A stretch of DNA of 64,000 nt, from positions 7,948,698 through 8,012,697 of the forward strand of contig OZ037765.1 in NCBI GenBank assembly GCA_964035545.1, read 5' to 3'. The stretch is from Bugula neritina (taxonomy: Eukaryota; Bryozoa; Gymnolaemata; Cheilostomatida; Bugulidae). Under the pieces are notes generated by a model. It ran no database searches, was not told the origin of the DNA, and saw only the letters and a program-made list of their open reading frames with translations. This document shows positions 30,701 to 42,351 of this stretch, piece by piece. Position numbers and translations under genes: made by a program. The number at the start of each line of letters is the position of its first letter. Position 1 is the stretch's first letter.

Positions 30701-31839
30701 ACTTGTACTCTATAGAATCTGTGAACATCTGGCTGACCAAATATCCTCAATATGGAGACATAGTTTTGAAAGAGGAATCTGATGTTGCTATCCGAGAATT
30801 TACGATGAATGACATTATCTTGGGCAAAGTCTTTTATAGACAAAAAGAATTTTCAAAGAAAGATATATTCCAGTTGCTCATATTGAATTATATGCAATAT
30901 GTTGATATAGAGATATACACCAAGCCAAATATTGTATCAACACTTCCAATGATCGTAGAAAGTAGCACACCAAGTTTTATCACTGTCGAATCATTAGATG
31001 CCAGTCCCCTTCTTCATTTCTCGCCAACAGATCCCATCTATTATATAACCAAGCATCCATTATGTGGCCAACTAAGACACATATCTCACAACAACTCTCG
31101 TGATTTAAATATTTCGATGACGAGTTTCACCCATGCCGACATAGTCAATGAGCTAATCATGTATTACCCGCCTTCCGACATGCCAACTAGATGGAAAGAC
31201 AACTTTTCTTACACATTGATCTCTGATAACATATCACCTGCTGATGGAGTCTTTACTTTCAAATTGAGTTATTCTTTAAACAAATCCAGTGTTACATATT
31301 CTGCAGAATCTTCCTTTGATAGTTCTAAAGGATTATCTAAAACAATATTAATACTAGTAATAGTTACTTGTTCCTCAATATTTTGTGCCCTTATCTTGTT
31401 GGCTATATTTGGCTTCCAATATTTGAAAACTCAAAGAAGAAGACGAATAGTTAAGAAGGAAGTGTTGGCATCAGAACCTAAACTTGTTCTAACCAAAGAA
31501 AATGGTTCTTACAGATTACTTGTAACCAATGGGAGGAAGACATGCTCACTTGAAAGAACTCTATTAGGTTCATCTTCTAGTCAAGAAATAGCTCAGCAGC
31601 CAGAACCTACCTGTCCAGGGTCTATACTGAAAACTACTCATCTGTTAAATAAGAATGATACATGTTTTGAGTCTCATGATTATGTAAACTGTGAGGACTT
31701 GCAGCATCTAGTCTCCTGTCCACGGGACACAATTTATATAAAGCGGAGTGGGTTAACTCACGCCCCTGCGTTTGAGGACAAATCTTGTGAAAGCCTAGAC
31801 CAAATGCCAACTATTCAAAAGCCAATCTACCCTTGCTAG
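21765..31839 (+). CDS. CSPG-repeat type I transmembrane protein (CSPG4/FREM-related)
   Basis: Five exons join in phase 1 throughout to 1740 residues: 21765-21840, 22341-22586, 25573-28113, 29284-29481, 29678-31839. Residues 1-23 form a signal peptide (MKCFQASLLLATLAVLFNRI...). The region encoded by exon 2 and the start of exon 3 ends in a sequence like the tail of a laminin-G domain (PIICLHSLSFNGQDILG), perhaps a decayed one. Then come many CSPG-type repeats, seen from their motif F-[ST]-x-x-D-[IV]-x-x-G-x-[IV]-x-Y-x-H: FTQEDVNAGELVFRH, FSQTDVDGGIVVYDH, FTQEDINNNIVSYK, FTHADIVNELIMYY. One transmembrane helix lies at about 1575-1600 (TILILVIVTCSSIFCALILL), followed by KTQRRRR and a cytoplasmic tail of about 140 residues. 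There are many N-x-S/T sites. No Calx-beta domain, and no clear PDZ-binding end (it ends YPC). It is probably a cell-surface matrix receptor; CSPG4 orthology is not proven. Poly(A) signals lie near 31853 and 32083. Confidence 0.8.
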
Positions 31840-33892
31840 TCATCTCGAAACAATAAAACATCTCGAGAAAAATGAAGTATATTTATATAAATTTATCTGT
31901 AATGTGGAGATAGTATTAGTTATTGTTAAAGTGTAACATTAATTGGATTTTTAAATAATATATATACTATTTTATATCTTTAATTTATTTATGGTGTGTT
32001 TTTTTATGGTTTTGCCATTGTGATTTATATTCCTTAAGTATTATCATGTTAGTTGTAACTCTTTTTACTACATAGAAGTGTGAATAAAATCGAAGAGTTC
32101 TTTCATTAAGAATTATTGCCATTGACTAGCTCATGAAAAACAATAATAAAGTTGTCTAGTTTATGTAGAAATATCCAGCAGTTTGAAAAATAGTATTATT
32201 TTTATATGAAAATAAACATTTCTTTTTCAAGCTATAGTGAAACAGCACAACTCTTTAGCTTAAAGCGCTTGTAATCAAAATCATAGCTAGCAGTCTTTTA
32301 TACACCTTTTTAATAGAAAGTTAGTAGTCATGCAGCTTTAATTTAGAACCTGTTAATATATTCGCTTGACTCAACTGTACTTAGAGCTTTGAACAGATAT
32401 TCTGGCACTGCGTATGTCTTTTGACACTATTCTTTTAGAGCATAACTTCCCATGTGTTTGATTATTATGCAAATGACTAGTCTTCATGCATTACAAGTGG
32501 ACTGCTGGCCTTTTTTTATAAAATAAAGTTTAGCCTAATTTAAACTTGTAGGGATGTAGAGATATCATAGTTACAGTAAAGTGTAAATTATTTTCGTAAT
32601 TTAATTCAAAAGATATTTCTTTTCAAAACATCTTTAGTCACTAAACTTTACACCAATTCAAGTCAATAATATTTGCTCATTATGGAGGCTAAAAAGCGAT
32701 TCCTATGTTATCAACTATTTTATGTTACAATAAGCAGTGAGAGCATTTCTATAGATTTTGGTAATAATGCTATAATAACCAACATACAATTCATGCATAC
32801 AAATTATTATGTCATGTTGTCTCTGAAGAACAAGCTGGTAACCTGTACTTTTGTTAGCAATACCTAAACCAAACACTATTATTTGTAGTATTCTATTCAG
32901 TACTATAGATTCATTGAGCCTATAGATTCAGTATTATGCAAATGATGCGCAACCTATACTGGTCATACAGTCATGTAGTTCATAAGTGTCTCTTGTAAAA
33001 ATGCCAAGAATTGTGTAACTATATAATATTTACCTACAATTTCTAGCATAATGTATTAATCATTTCATTACAAAGAGAATAAAAGAATACCATTATATTC
33101 TAATATTCACAATATCAGCCTTCTGTTAATCATCTTTTACATATTTAAGACCAGGTCATTCTGGAACAAATATTCCAAGTTGTTTTTAGATAAGGCATAG
33201 TAAGCCTCAATAATAATAACTATTTAATTAGTTGTGAAACTTCACACCTCAAACACCTTCGTTTTTACCTTGAGTTTGCTGAAAAACATTTGTATCTATG
33301 CATGCAGTTGTGAACATATATATTTAGTTTGAATTATCAATCAGACCGGGGATTTTAACTGCATATTAGAGAAACTTTATTGTACATAATATATACAAAT
33401 AAAAACTTATATAAATACTTGTATGTTAAATGTGAGAGAGCAACTATAATGCTTATATTGTATTACCCAAAAATATCTTTTATCTAAAAATGACTGTTAA
33501 ATAATAGTTAACAAAAAGTCATTTTCTTTATAAAGTATAGAAGAATAAAATGGGACATTCTTCACTAAATAAACCGGATTTTTGGCTAGATTAAGTTTAA
33601 TATAGTATAAATAAAGATTGGGTGATAGAGAAATGCAAAAGTCTTGAACAATACTGTGCATGTTTTATGCATTCTTTGAGAATTGCATTTAAAATATATC
33701 TACACTGATGGTTGAAAAATATTCCAAATGGGAAAGATGGTTAAAAATTATGCAAAAATAAAATAAGTTACAATGGCTAACCTTTAAAAGATAAGTTACG
33801 CGAGTCCAGTCTTCTAGATATAATAATTTTTTTACAGCAGATGGTGTAGGTTCTAATGCTTTTTAATACTATAGTTAGTCGTATCTTCTGTA

Positions 33893-34114
33893 CTACATAG
33901 TAAAAGTCTGTTCATGTGGATGGAACCAAGGCAACTGCAACTTTTGCAGAGTAGAAAATTTGCCAATTTTGTTTGTATACAGGTAGTTGTCATAGTGCGA
34001 GTAGATTGTTTTCATCCTCATCGTATCTTGTTCTAGAAATTGCGACTGAAAGGAGCTTCTTGTATCTTGAGTGTCATCATTACCACCACATTGAGATTCC
34101 TCACCGTCTGCCAT
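33893..34114 (-). CDS. Possible small protein of 73 residues, unknown function
   Basis: A complete frame runs from ATG at 34114 to TAG at 33893. It begins MADGEESQCGGNDDTQ, an acidic N-terminus like that of many soluble or nuclear small proteins. The second half is aromatic and basic (YSHYDNYLYTNKIGKF, WFHPHEQTFTM). No signal peptide or membrane segment. A possible 3' splice site (TTTATTCAG) lies about 7 bases upstream of the ATG on the same strand, which would fit a spliced 5' leader, and a possible ATTAAA lies about 25 bases past the stop. I do not recognise the protein, and it may be a chance ORF. Confidence 0.35.
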   Translation of the reverse strand: MADGEESQCGGNDDTQDTRSSFQSQFLEQDTMRMKTIYSHYDNYLYTNKIGKFSTLQKLQLPWFHPHEQTFTM

Positions 34115-36294
34115 AATGCTGCCTGAATAAATATGATGAAAGTTTTTAATTTGATATCAAATACAAAAAATATATTCATGTAGGATCAGCATTTCAGATA
34201 AAGTTTACAAGTTCAGTTTTGTTTTAATCAAGCATTACAATTAGGCAACCGAGCTTATTAGTGTATATTAAAACTTTACTGTAAAATAATGTTTGCTAGC
34301 ATTATCTGTACGCACTGAATTTTATAGCCTACCAAAAAAAGTTGAAAGTCGTGATTTAATTATATTATATTGCAAAAAGGAAAAATACAAATATGCAAAG
34401 GTTATTTGAGTATATTTGTATATAAGAATAAACACAAATTTATTGCTGAATAAATAGTAAAATATGTTAAATACCTTGGAAGTTGTATGCTTGGCCCAAT
34501 ACTTTGTGATAAACTGTACAGACTTATGAAATTGTTGCCTTTATATAGTTGATCGTTTTGTTGAAATAATTTTACATTTTTTATATACCTGGTTTAGCAA
34601 TGCTTCAATGGGCATTATCCAGGTTTCCAGCTATTCTATCTACTGACGTATCCAAAGTGATATCTTTGGAATGCAATAAATACACAAACTAATATTGACG
34701 AAATACTACAAAAACTTGCCATTTATTTGTTTTACAACTTGTGCTATAAACTCAAAACAGGTTAAAACTTCTAGTAACGCATATTTTCAAAATTTATTAA
34801 TGTTAATAATTATGATTGATAACAGTTCACAAGTTGGTACACAATGGCGAACAACACAAATATTGACTGCAATTATATTCTTTGTAATATATTTTATTTT
34901 CTACAATACAATTCAACATATAAAAGCAGCGCTTGATATTTCTGCAAACTAATGGTTTATGTAACTTAGCACAATGATTTATATATGTAACTTTTTTTGA
35001 AGTAAAGTAAGGTTTGCGGAAAATATTTTCAACAATTTATGAATTGATACAAAACTTTATTGGATGCAGTTAGTAAATGCTTTTGCCGGAGTTTACTGGC
35101 TTCAAACAGTACTACTTACCATTGTTTACAGCTTTCTTTGTGCATAACAAAAACAGTAGCTCTTTTCACATCCAAGTTTGATTTAATTGTTAATTATTCT
35201 CACCTTTTGCTCTCAACTTTAGCAGCTTATGAAAGTCATTCCTTATTGATTACATTGTTTCTTAATGTTGTTGATAATATTAATAACCAAACCACAGTTT
35301 ACACATAAAAATTGGCCATAAAAACAAGTAAACGTTTAATAGAAATATAATTCAAGTCGTGTCATAGTTATACCATGCAGTTAAATTGGTTACTTATGGT
35401 AAGTAATACAAGAAACAATTGGTTTAGTCACCATTTGCTTAGATACAAGCTAGCAGTAACATATTATATAGAAATATTGTGAAACAATGTTGTTGACCAG
35501 GTTATTTATATTGTATGTTGTTTTGTTTTTAGCAGCAAATGCAGATGCTGGCAACATATAAAATTGTTTGGCTACAAAACACCTAAACAAGCACAAATCT
35601 GGAATTAGAAACTTGCACTTATAGTAAAAAATAAACTAATATTTCCAAAGTGAACAGCACCTAGCACCTTTTTCCACATGTACCTTTCAAAGTTGCCTAT
35701 GTTTTAATTTTAAATTTATTTCAGATTAGATGCCTTCATTCATAAAAATTTTGATGTAATTCACTTGAGTACCTGACATCCAGTATGATTTTTAATCTCA
35801 TGTTCTATGATAATTGAAAAAGTTATTACTTCAAATAAGGACAATTCCAAATTTTGTTCAAGTTGGCAAAACGGAAGTTGCATACCCTTGAATATTCACG
35901 CAAAGTAGTTTAATTACAGGGTAAGATAACTTTACATTGCAATGCTTCTTGGCTTATAACGTGCTAAATGTGCAATGACATACGTGCAATATATATTATT
36001 ATACTAAAAAGTCATCTGAATATCTGTAATGATTATTGGTTGGAGGTAAAACGTGTTGAAAGGACCACTAACAATTACTAAAATCCAATTAGTACAACAA
36101 GCAGTATTGACTTTAGCAATAGTATTTTTCCTGCTTGAGCTTTGAGCCCACCTCAAAATTTTCTCACAAGCAAAAAATTCATAGCCTCAATTAATTAAAG
36201 TTATGTAGTTATTGTAAGTTTGCTTTAAATATTGGCATAACCAGCCTGCATTAGACAATGAAGCATTGCTTAGAATTTCACACTAAAGATTTAA

Positions 36295-36640
36295 CAAGGG
36301 TTTCCAACCTTTTCAGACCGAGGGCCACTGAAAGGGAATATTCTGGTGACGAGGGCCACATCGTAAATTTCATTTTCAGTGGGGGGGAGGGGAACATCAG
36401 TGTTTTTCAAATTACTTTATTCCAAAATTTTATGAATCATTACACAATTAAGTCTCAATAGTTACTGCAGGTTGCATGTTTTGCAGCATATGTGTAGAAA
36501 TAACACATTTAAAAAGTGGTTTCCATTCTAATTCATGTATACCCGTATGAAAGCTAATTTTAGCTTTATGCCTTTGAGAACCACATAAATGTAGGCTGGG
36601 GGCCACATTCAGCCCTGGGCTCGGCTGTTGGACAGCCCTA
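36295..36640. mobile_element. hAT-like non-autonomous element, degenerate
   Basis: The left end CAAGGGTTTCCAACC and the right end, read in reverse, TAGGGCTGTCCAAC match the CAGGGGTGTCCAAC type of hAT terminus. GAGGGCCACAT-type subterminal motifs occur at both ends (near 36330, 36350 and 36600). The flanking 8-bp duplication is not preserved. No transposase frame. Confidence 0.5.
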
Positions 36641-37025
36641 CTATAGAACAAGGATGAACCACCACTAGACTAGAAAACCCTGAATAAAATTATATAAGCA
36701 GAATTTCCAAATTTATTCTTTCTATATTATTGTGAGGTATTAAACTACCCCCAATATTGCAATACTTAGACTAAGCAATTTTCAAGCTTACTAACTTATT
36801 GTGAGCAAATAGAGCTTTTCAAAGGCTCTTTTCTGGTGAAAAAATGTTGTTGGAACCGCTTGTCATCTGGTGTATAATATGGTGAGTATCTTGTCTATTA
36901 TTAGATGTGTATATTATACTTTCAAACTAGAAATAATATAATTTAGCCCTTTTATGTTGCACTTAGTTATAAAACGCAGATTTAGTCTAAGATATTATTA
37001 AAACGTAACCAAAGAGGCAACAGTG

Positions 37026-37447
37026 ACACGACATTTCGAATATGATATTTGGAAAACACTTATTTGGAAAACGGACAATTCACCAATAGACAAGTGGAAA
37101 ATAGACAATTAGAAAATAGACATTCGAAAATGAAGAATATTAAACATGGACTAGTCTGAAGGGGCGTTCTGCATCTGGTCGGGTCCAAAATAGCTTTTTG
37201 TAAATATGTGCAATTTAAAATTGAAAATATTCGGTAACTTATTTTACTTTCATTATAAGCCTAACTGATTCAGACTTTATATTTATTGCTGAAAGCTATT
37301 TTGGACCTGGCCAAATTCTGACCACCCCTTCAGACTAGTCCATGTTTAATATTCTTCATTTTCCAAATGTCTATTTTCCAGTTGTCTATTGGTAAATTGT
37401 CCGTTTTCCAAATAAGTGTCTTTCAAATGACATTTTCCAATAGTCGT
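37026..37447. mobile_element. Foldback element with arms of about 155-175 bp
   Basis: The left arm (about 37026-37200) and right arm (about 37294-37447) are inverted copies sharing blocks such as CACTTATTTGGAAAACGGAC and ATGGACTAGTCTGAAGGGG. The outer parts of the arms are made of short GGAAAATAGACAATT-type repeats. About 90 bases separate the arms. The left arm has one extra internal repeat unit. No coding capacity. Confidence 0.75.
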
Positions 37448-37710
37448 GGATTCAGATGCAACAGTTTCAAGTTAAAGAAATTGCTAATACTCAGCCTAAA
37501 AATCTACATAGTTTAAGTTCAACATCATACATAAAAGCAGTAATTATTAGAAATAAGGCTAAGCTAATAAAAGGCAAAACTTATCTGGTGTAATTTTGGA
37601 GCTAAATGCAAAATATTGATACCTTCATCTTGTCTCTGTATAAAATAATTGAACATTACAGCTGATTGATTCAATGGATAAAGTGTTGAATTTGTAAGAT
37701 GGTGTGGATA

Positions 37711-38190
37711 TAGCGTCATTCCAGATGGACACTTCCCAGTTAGACGCTAGGCTGAATTTCCCAGTTAGACGCTATTTATTTATATTGGTACAATATATAT
37801 TTTACGTGCAATTTATTTGAATATTATTTAAATATATGTATATTTGAATAAAGCACGTATTGAGCACATAAATAAAGTTTTTTGACCTGCATTAACACAT
37901 CAATTTTACATATTTTTTGTGCATTGTTTGAACAGATATTTTATTAATGAGTATTCATTATTTGAAGATAATGTTTATTATTAATATATTACTGTTTTTT
38001 GTCTCACCCAAATCTATGAAAATTAGAATATTATTCCAGATAATTCATGTTAGCCATTATAGCTATTAGCATTTTAGCTATTTAGCAATCAATGCAACAG
38101 TTATATAGGTATATTACTATATTATAATTATATGGCACCAAAATAAAAAATAGCATCCAACTGGGAAGCGTCTATCTGGAGCAAGCGTAA
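37711..38190. mobile_element. Inverted-repeat element with CCAGTT-rich ends
   Basis: The left end, about 37711-37777, carries two TTCCCAGTTAGACGCTA units. The right end, about 38146-38190, is the inverse of the outer unit (CCAACTGGGAAGCGTCTATC). The AT-rich middle of about 370 bases has no gene. Ends made of repeated units resemble foldback-type elements. Confidence 0.65.
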
Positions 38191-39272
38191 TGGCTGCTTT
38201 ATGGAGTTCTAGCTAACACCAGAACTCCTTTAAATGTCCAGGCAAAGGAGATTTGGGTTCATTAGCCAGTTTCTGTTGTTCCTAAAAGACAGCAAGTTTC
38301 ACATTCAAAGAGTTGTAAATAAGGTGTTGGTTTGAAATTATACCCCCAGGTTCATGTTTATTACCACAAAACTCCATCATAGTAAATGTCTGCCAGACTT
38401 CAAAGGGCTTTCATAAAGCTGTTACATAACACAAACAGATTAAATTATGCGTAATTGTTTTTAATTGAAACAATGCCTGCCAAATTGTGGGAAAACTGTT
38501 TTAAAATGGCTACTAATGCAAGACAAATTCATATTTTAAGTATATGGTAAATGAAACCAGACGCACTTTCTTTAGCCTGAGTAAATATTACGTATCATGG
38601 TGGATTTAGGAAGAAAAACATTAGTTTTAATACCTATTTGTGAGTAAATATGCCATAAACCCATTTGAAAACATTACAATTATTGAGGGTAGCTCTCTTA
38701 GAAATGGTGGTAGTTATAGTAATACAAGTTATCATAGTTAGATTCAAAAGAAATATTCAGTATAATTTTTATGAAGTTTGTAATTGTTTATAAAACACTA
38801 TTATGCTGTGGGACTTGTGGGTTATTGGTCCCCATCTAAAAAATTATTTGATTTACAACTAATAGCATAGGTTTCTAATATATTGAAATTATGTTGGACA
38901 ATTTTGTAGATAGACAACTTTTCATGCGGTTACCAAATATCTGTTCCTATTCGTAAAAACCTGCACGATTGAGAAATTAAAAAACCTCAATCTAGTTCAA
39001 AATTCACCAACTTCAAAAAGTGTTAGTATCTATTCATAGCTTGGAAAACTGCCAAGTTGAATCAAGCTCATGAACTTATTGTGGAAGAGAAGCTTTTAAT
39101 AATAAGTATTTATTTTAGATTTGAAAAGCTAAAATAAAGAAAAAAAACTGTTAGAAAACCAGCAAATGGGCTTTAAAACTTTTTTAACTGAGAAAGCTTC
39201 GAAATAGCCATAAAGGTGAAAGCACCAGATAGTTGAAGAATGTTTAGAGTATGCAGTAGTGAAGTGGTTTTA

Positions 39273-39488
39273 GGCAAAAATGGCACAGGTAATAATGGCA
39301 CAAATGGAAAAGTAGGAAAAAATGGCACACTGATGTTGAATTCTCCCAAACCCCAAACTCAAATCCCTATTCCCAAACCTAAACCCTCACCCTTAACACC
39401 CAGCCCCACCCCAAACCCTAATATTGAAATGTGCCATTTTTACCTACTTTGCCATTTGTGCCATTATTACCGGTGCTATTTTTACCGG
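39273..39488. mobile_element. Short foldback element with GGCACAAATGG arms
   Basis: The arms at about 39273-39330 and 39429-39488 are inverted copies (AATAATGGCACAAATGG in the left arm; its complement in the right arm). They enclose a C-rich, purine-poor core of ccctaaac-like text at about 39345-39420. The ORF at 39240-39536 simply runs through it. Confidence 0.65.
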
Positions 39489-42221
39489 ACACCAAATCCA
39501 TCAGTTCCATTTGAATCATTTAAATTTTTGAGATGAAAATTCTGCTTAAAGCCGGTTAGCAAATGATTACCTTCTTTCACGGCCAGCCAACTTCTCCTGA
39601 TAGTTATTTCTTCTAGAACTTTTGCTATTTGAAACTTAGCACCAATTTTATAAAGTTGTTCTATAAGCAACTCCGGGTTGGGTTTATTGAAACCCCAACT
39701 TCAAACTCTAGAACTCTAAAATACTGCACTCAATCACTCCGAACTCGGAGCTGCTTTTACTTCATAGTTCCAGTTTCAACTTTTAGTCATATGTTGTCAA
39801 TTCCCATGAATCATCCTCATAACTAGAAACTCAAGATTATAGAGCAACAACCTTCTCCTATTGAAGTAGAAAAATTGAGACGCTTTGACTTGAATCTCAT
39901 CAAAGTGGTAGTTATTTATTTTTACATCTTGACTGCTTCCATTTTCAGAAAGTTAAGCACCAGCTGGTAGCCAAAAGACCACTTTTCAGTTTTGCGTCTA
40001 AATTTAATGGGTTGGAAATTTAAATTGGGCTATTGTGGTTCCATACAACAGACTTTATTTGCTTGCAACACAAACCTGCTAAATCTTCAGACACTACCAA
40101 GCTTTTATAACAGCAAAACCACTTTTAATTAAACTTTATTTTGGGTAGGTGGTAAACTGGTTGTAAACTGTTTAAAATTAACCATGTACAATTTATCAAG
40201 TATTATTATAGCATTGTGTAATACTGCACAGGCAATAATAATATTAACAAACATTGTTAACTGTGAGCTAAGTATGAACTTCCTGCGCTGTGAACTGCTC
40301 AGTAAACGATGAGCAGCTACGGCCGTGTATTTTTAGAATATTTTGGCGTTTTGTAACTATAAATATCCGTGCACGCACGTGTCTTCATGAAATGACTCAC
40401 TTTAGTACAGTTGGAAAGCTTTGCTCAGCTATTCGGTGCAATTTGGATCCCTTTGGTGGCTGACGAGCGTGATGACCGCATGTTCAGAATTCCCCAAGTC
40501 CAGTTGTTTTTATATATTGTAGGACTCGCAGCGAACAAATTTACAATTATTACTGACCAACTTTATAATAGTAACTAGCATCACCCATTACTTTTGAATT
40601 GCATAATTCAAAATGGGCATTCTATAAAGCAACAATAAGTCTTTCAATGATGATTGCTGCAGCATTTATTGATATTAACAACTGCAAAAACCAATCTTTT
40701 ATAGATGACAGAGCAATTAAAAATACCATGATAATATTATTGCTGGCTGGGGCAACTAAATTCAGGTGTTGGTATATAATATCACATTATATCTTTAATA
40801 AATGTCTTAAATAGAGCAACCCTGGTGTAAAAACCTAATAATAGTCAAATAACACATTTCAAGTAGGCTTTTGTTGAGACCAATCAGTTTTAAAATTAAT
40901 GCGTGTTGAGTCCAGCACACCTGTGAACTTTGTATCAATGTGTTAATAGCAGCTACTCTGAAATCTACCACAATCAACAAGTTACGATATAATTTGCTTG
41001 CATAACAAGCAGCCAAGATAGCTGGAAGATAATGAGCAGCAACGCAATGTTAGCGGTGAGCTTTTCTGAAAGAATCAACTTCTTCAAATTTCAATATAAA
41101 AACACTCTTGAGTAGTTGAGTAAAAGTTAGTTCCAACAAAACTAACACCACAAACTCTTATCCCAATAGGGCATTGAATAAACGGGTCAGTCTAGGTACA
41201 AAAGGATCGGGCAGAAAGAATTATTGTAGTTTGCTGAGTGGATCGACTTTTTTTATTGTGTTAAAAGCTTTACATGCAATTTAATATTTCCAATTGATTA
41301 TTATCGTGCCTATAATATTTATACTAGTAAGAGTACCTAACCTCTGGTCAAACCAACAGTTGGAGTAGGATCAGAGAACTGTGAAAAACCTGAGTTCCAA
41401 CCAAAAAACTTTAAAAAGTTTAGTTTATTTTGTGAGATTTTCAGCCCTTGCTGAAATGGTTAAAAATTGAGCTAAATATTGATGTTTTTGAATTTAAACT
41501 GAGGAAAGTGCATATATTGGAGGTGCGATTTGAAAGTCAAATTTGAGCAAAGTTTATTTAGATAGTTGCACTATTGGGGGGTTGAATTTCACTCCTCCAC
41601 CATATGCTAAAACTGAAACTGGTCTTGAATGTAACAATTATTACCTCATCTTTATCCTTGCAACGATTATCCATTCTACCCGCCATATGCCCTTGAGAAA
41701 ATGAGTCTGAACCCTCAACTAAGGCAACAATTTTCAAACTTTTACAGCGAGTTGGTATTTATAAAAATGCATAATGGGTTTAAAGGGTGATAAAATTAGC
41801 CTAATGCTACGTTCGAATTTGCTGAAATTATATTTTGAAAATTTGTCAGCTTTTTATAAGAAAATGTACCCAGCTTGTAATAAAAACTCTGGTAAAAGCC
41901 TGCTTTTTGGGGATATATCATAAGGAACTATATTTCATTACTGGCAAGAAAAAATATCGATAAATCAATGCTACGTGCGATGCATATAACATCAATTTTT
42001 ATTGCTTACTATAAACTGTTAAACCAACAGCCACTTGAGGCTGGAGCAAGGGATCATGCAACCGGCTGCAATTTCGGCCAGAACTCTGCTTACCGCGTAG
42101 AAGCATTTGGGGACCAATAAGCAGCCGCGAAATCTCATTACATCAAAACAAACACCGGCGCCGTCCAGTAAGGTGCGGGCTGTCAACAATAGTTGATCTG
42201 ACACGCCCAATAGCATGCTCT

Positions 42222-42228
42222 TATATAA
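42222..42228 (+). promoter_or_regulatory. Putative TATA box of nanos
   Basis: TATATAA sits in ctcttatataagacg, 124 bases before the nanos start codon and just after a GC-richer segment. Transcription would then start near 42250-42260. Based only on motif and position. Confidence 0.35.
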
Positions 42229-42351
42229 GACGTTATGCTACACTTGCAGTACAACAAATCGCGAGTGTGAACTGTTGAAAACTCTCACAGGTGTCACATT
42301 GTACTCCGCAACTGGCAACTGCAACCATCGACAGTTAATTTCGTTACAATC

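Larger units (their letters stand above)
31840..42351. other. Gene-poor intergenic region between CSPG-repeat gene and nanos
   Basis: About 10.5 kb with no conserved coding sequence that I can recognise, apart from one possible small gene at 33893-34114. It contains a hAT-like remnant (36295-36640), three foldback or inverted-repeat elements (37026-37447, 37711-38190, 39273-39488) and AT-rich unique sequence. The last 150 bases before nanos are richer in GC and hold its putative TATA box. Confidence 0.55.

Noticed and set aside
34695-34952. 85-residue ORF with a hydrophobic stretch (IIFFVIYFIFYN)
   Set aside because: AT-rich DNA gives such frames by chance; no start context, splice sites or family signal.
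36258-36651. ORFs on both strands across the hAT-like remnant
   Set aside because: They follow the transposon sequence and carry no transposase motif.
37659-37710. tRNA-like text (gattgattcaatggataaagtg)
   Set aside because: Only a weak A-box-like segment; no matching acceptor stem or B box, so neither a tRNA nor a SINE head can be supported.
40599-40814. 71-residue ORF and its neighbour at 40807-41016
   Set aside because: No recognisable motif, and composition like the surrounding non-coding DNA.
42019-42216. Minus-strand ORF just upstream of nanos
   Set aside because: It lies in the GC-richer promoter area of nanos and has no supporting features.
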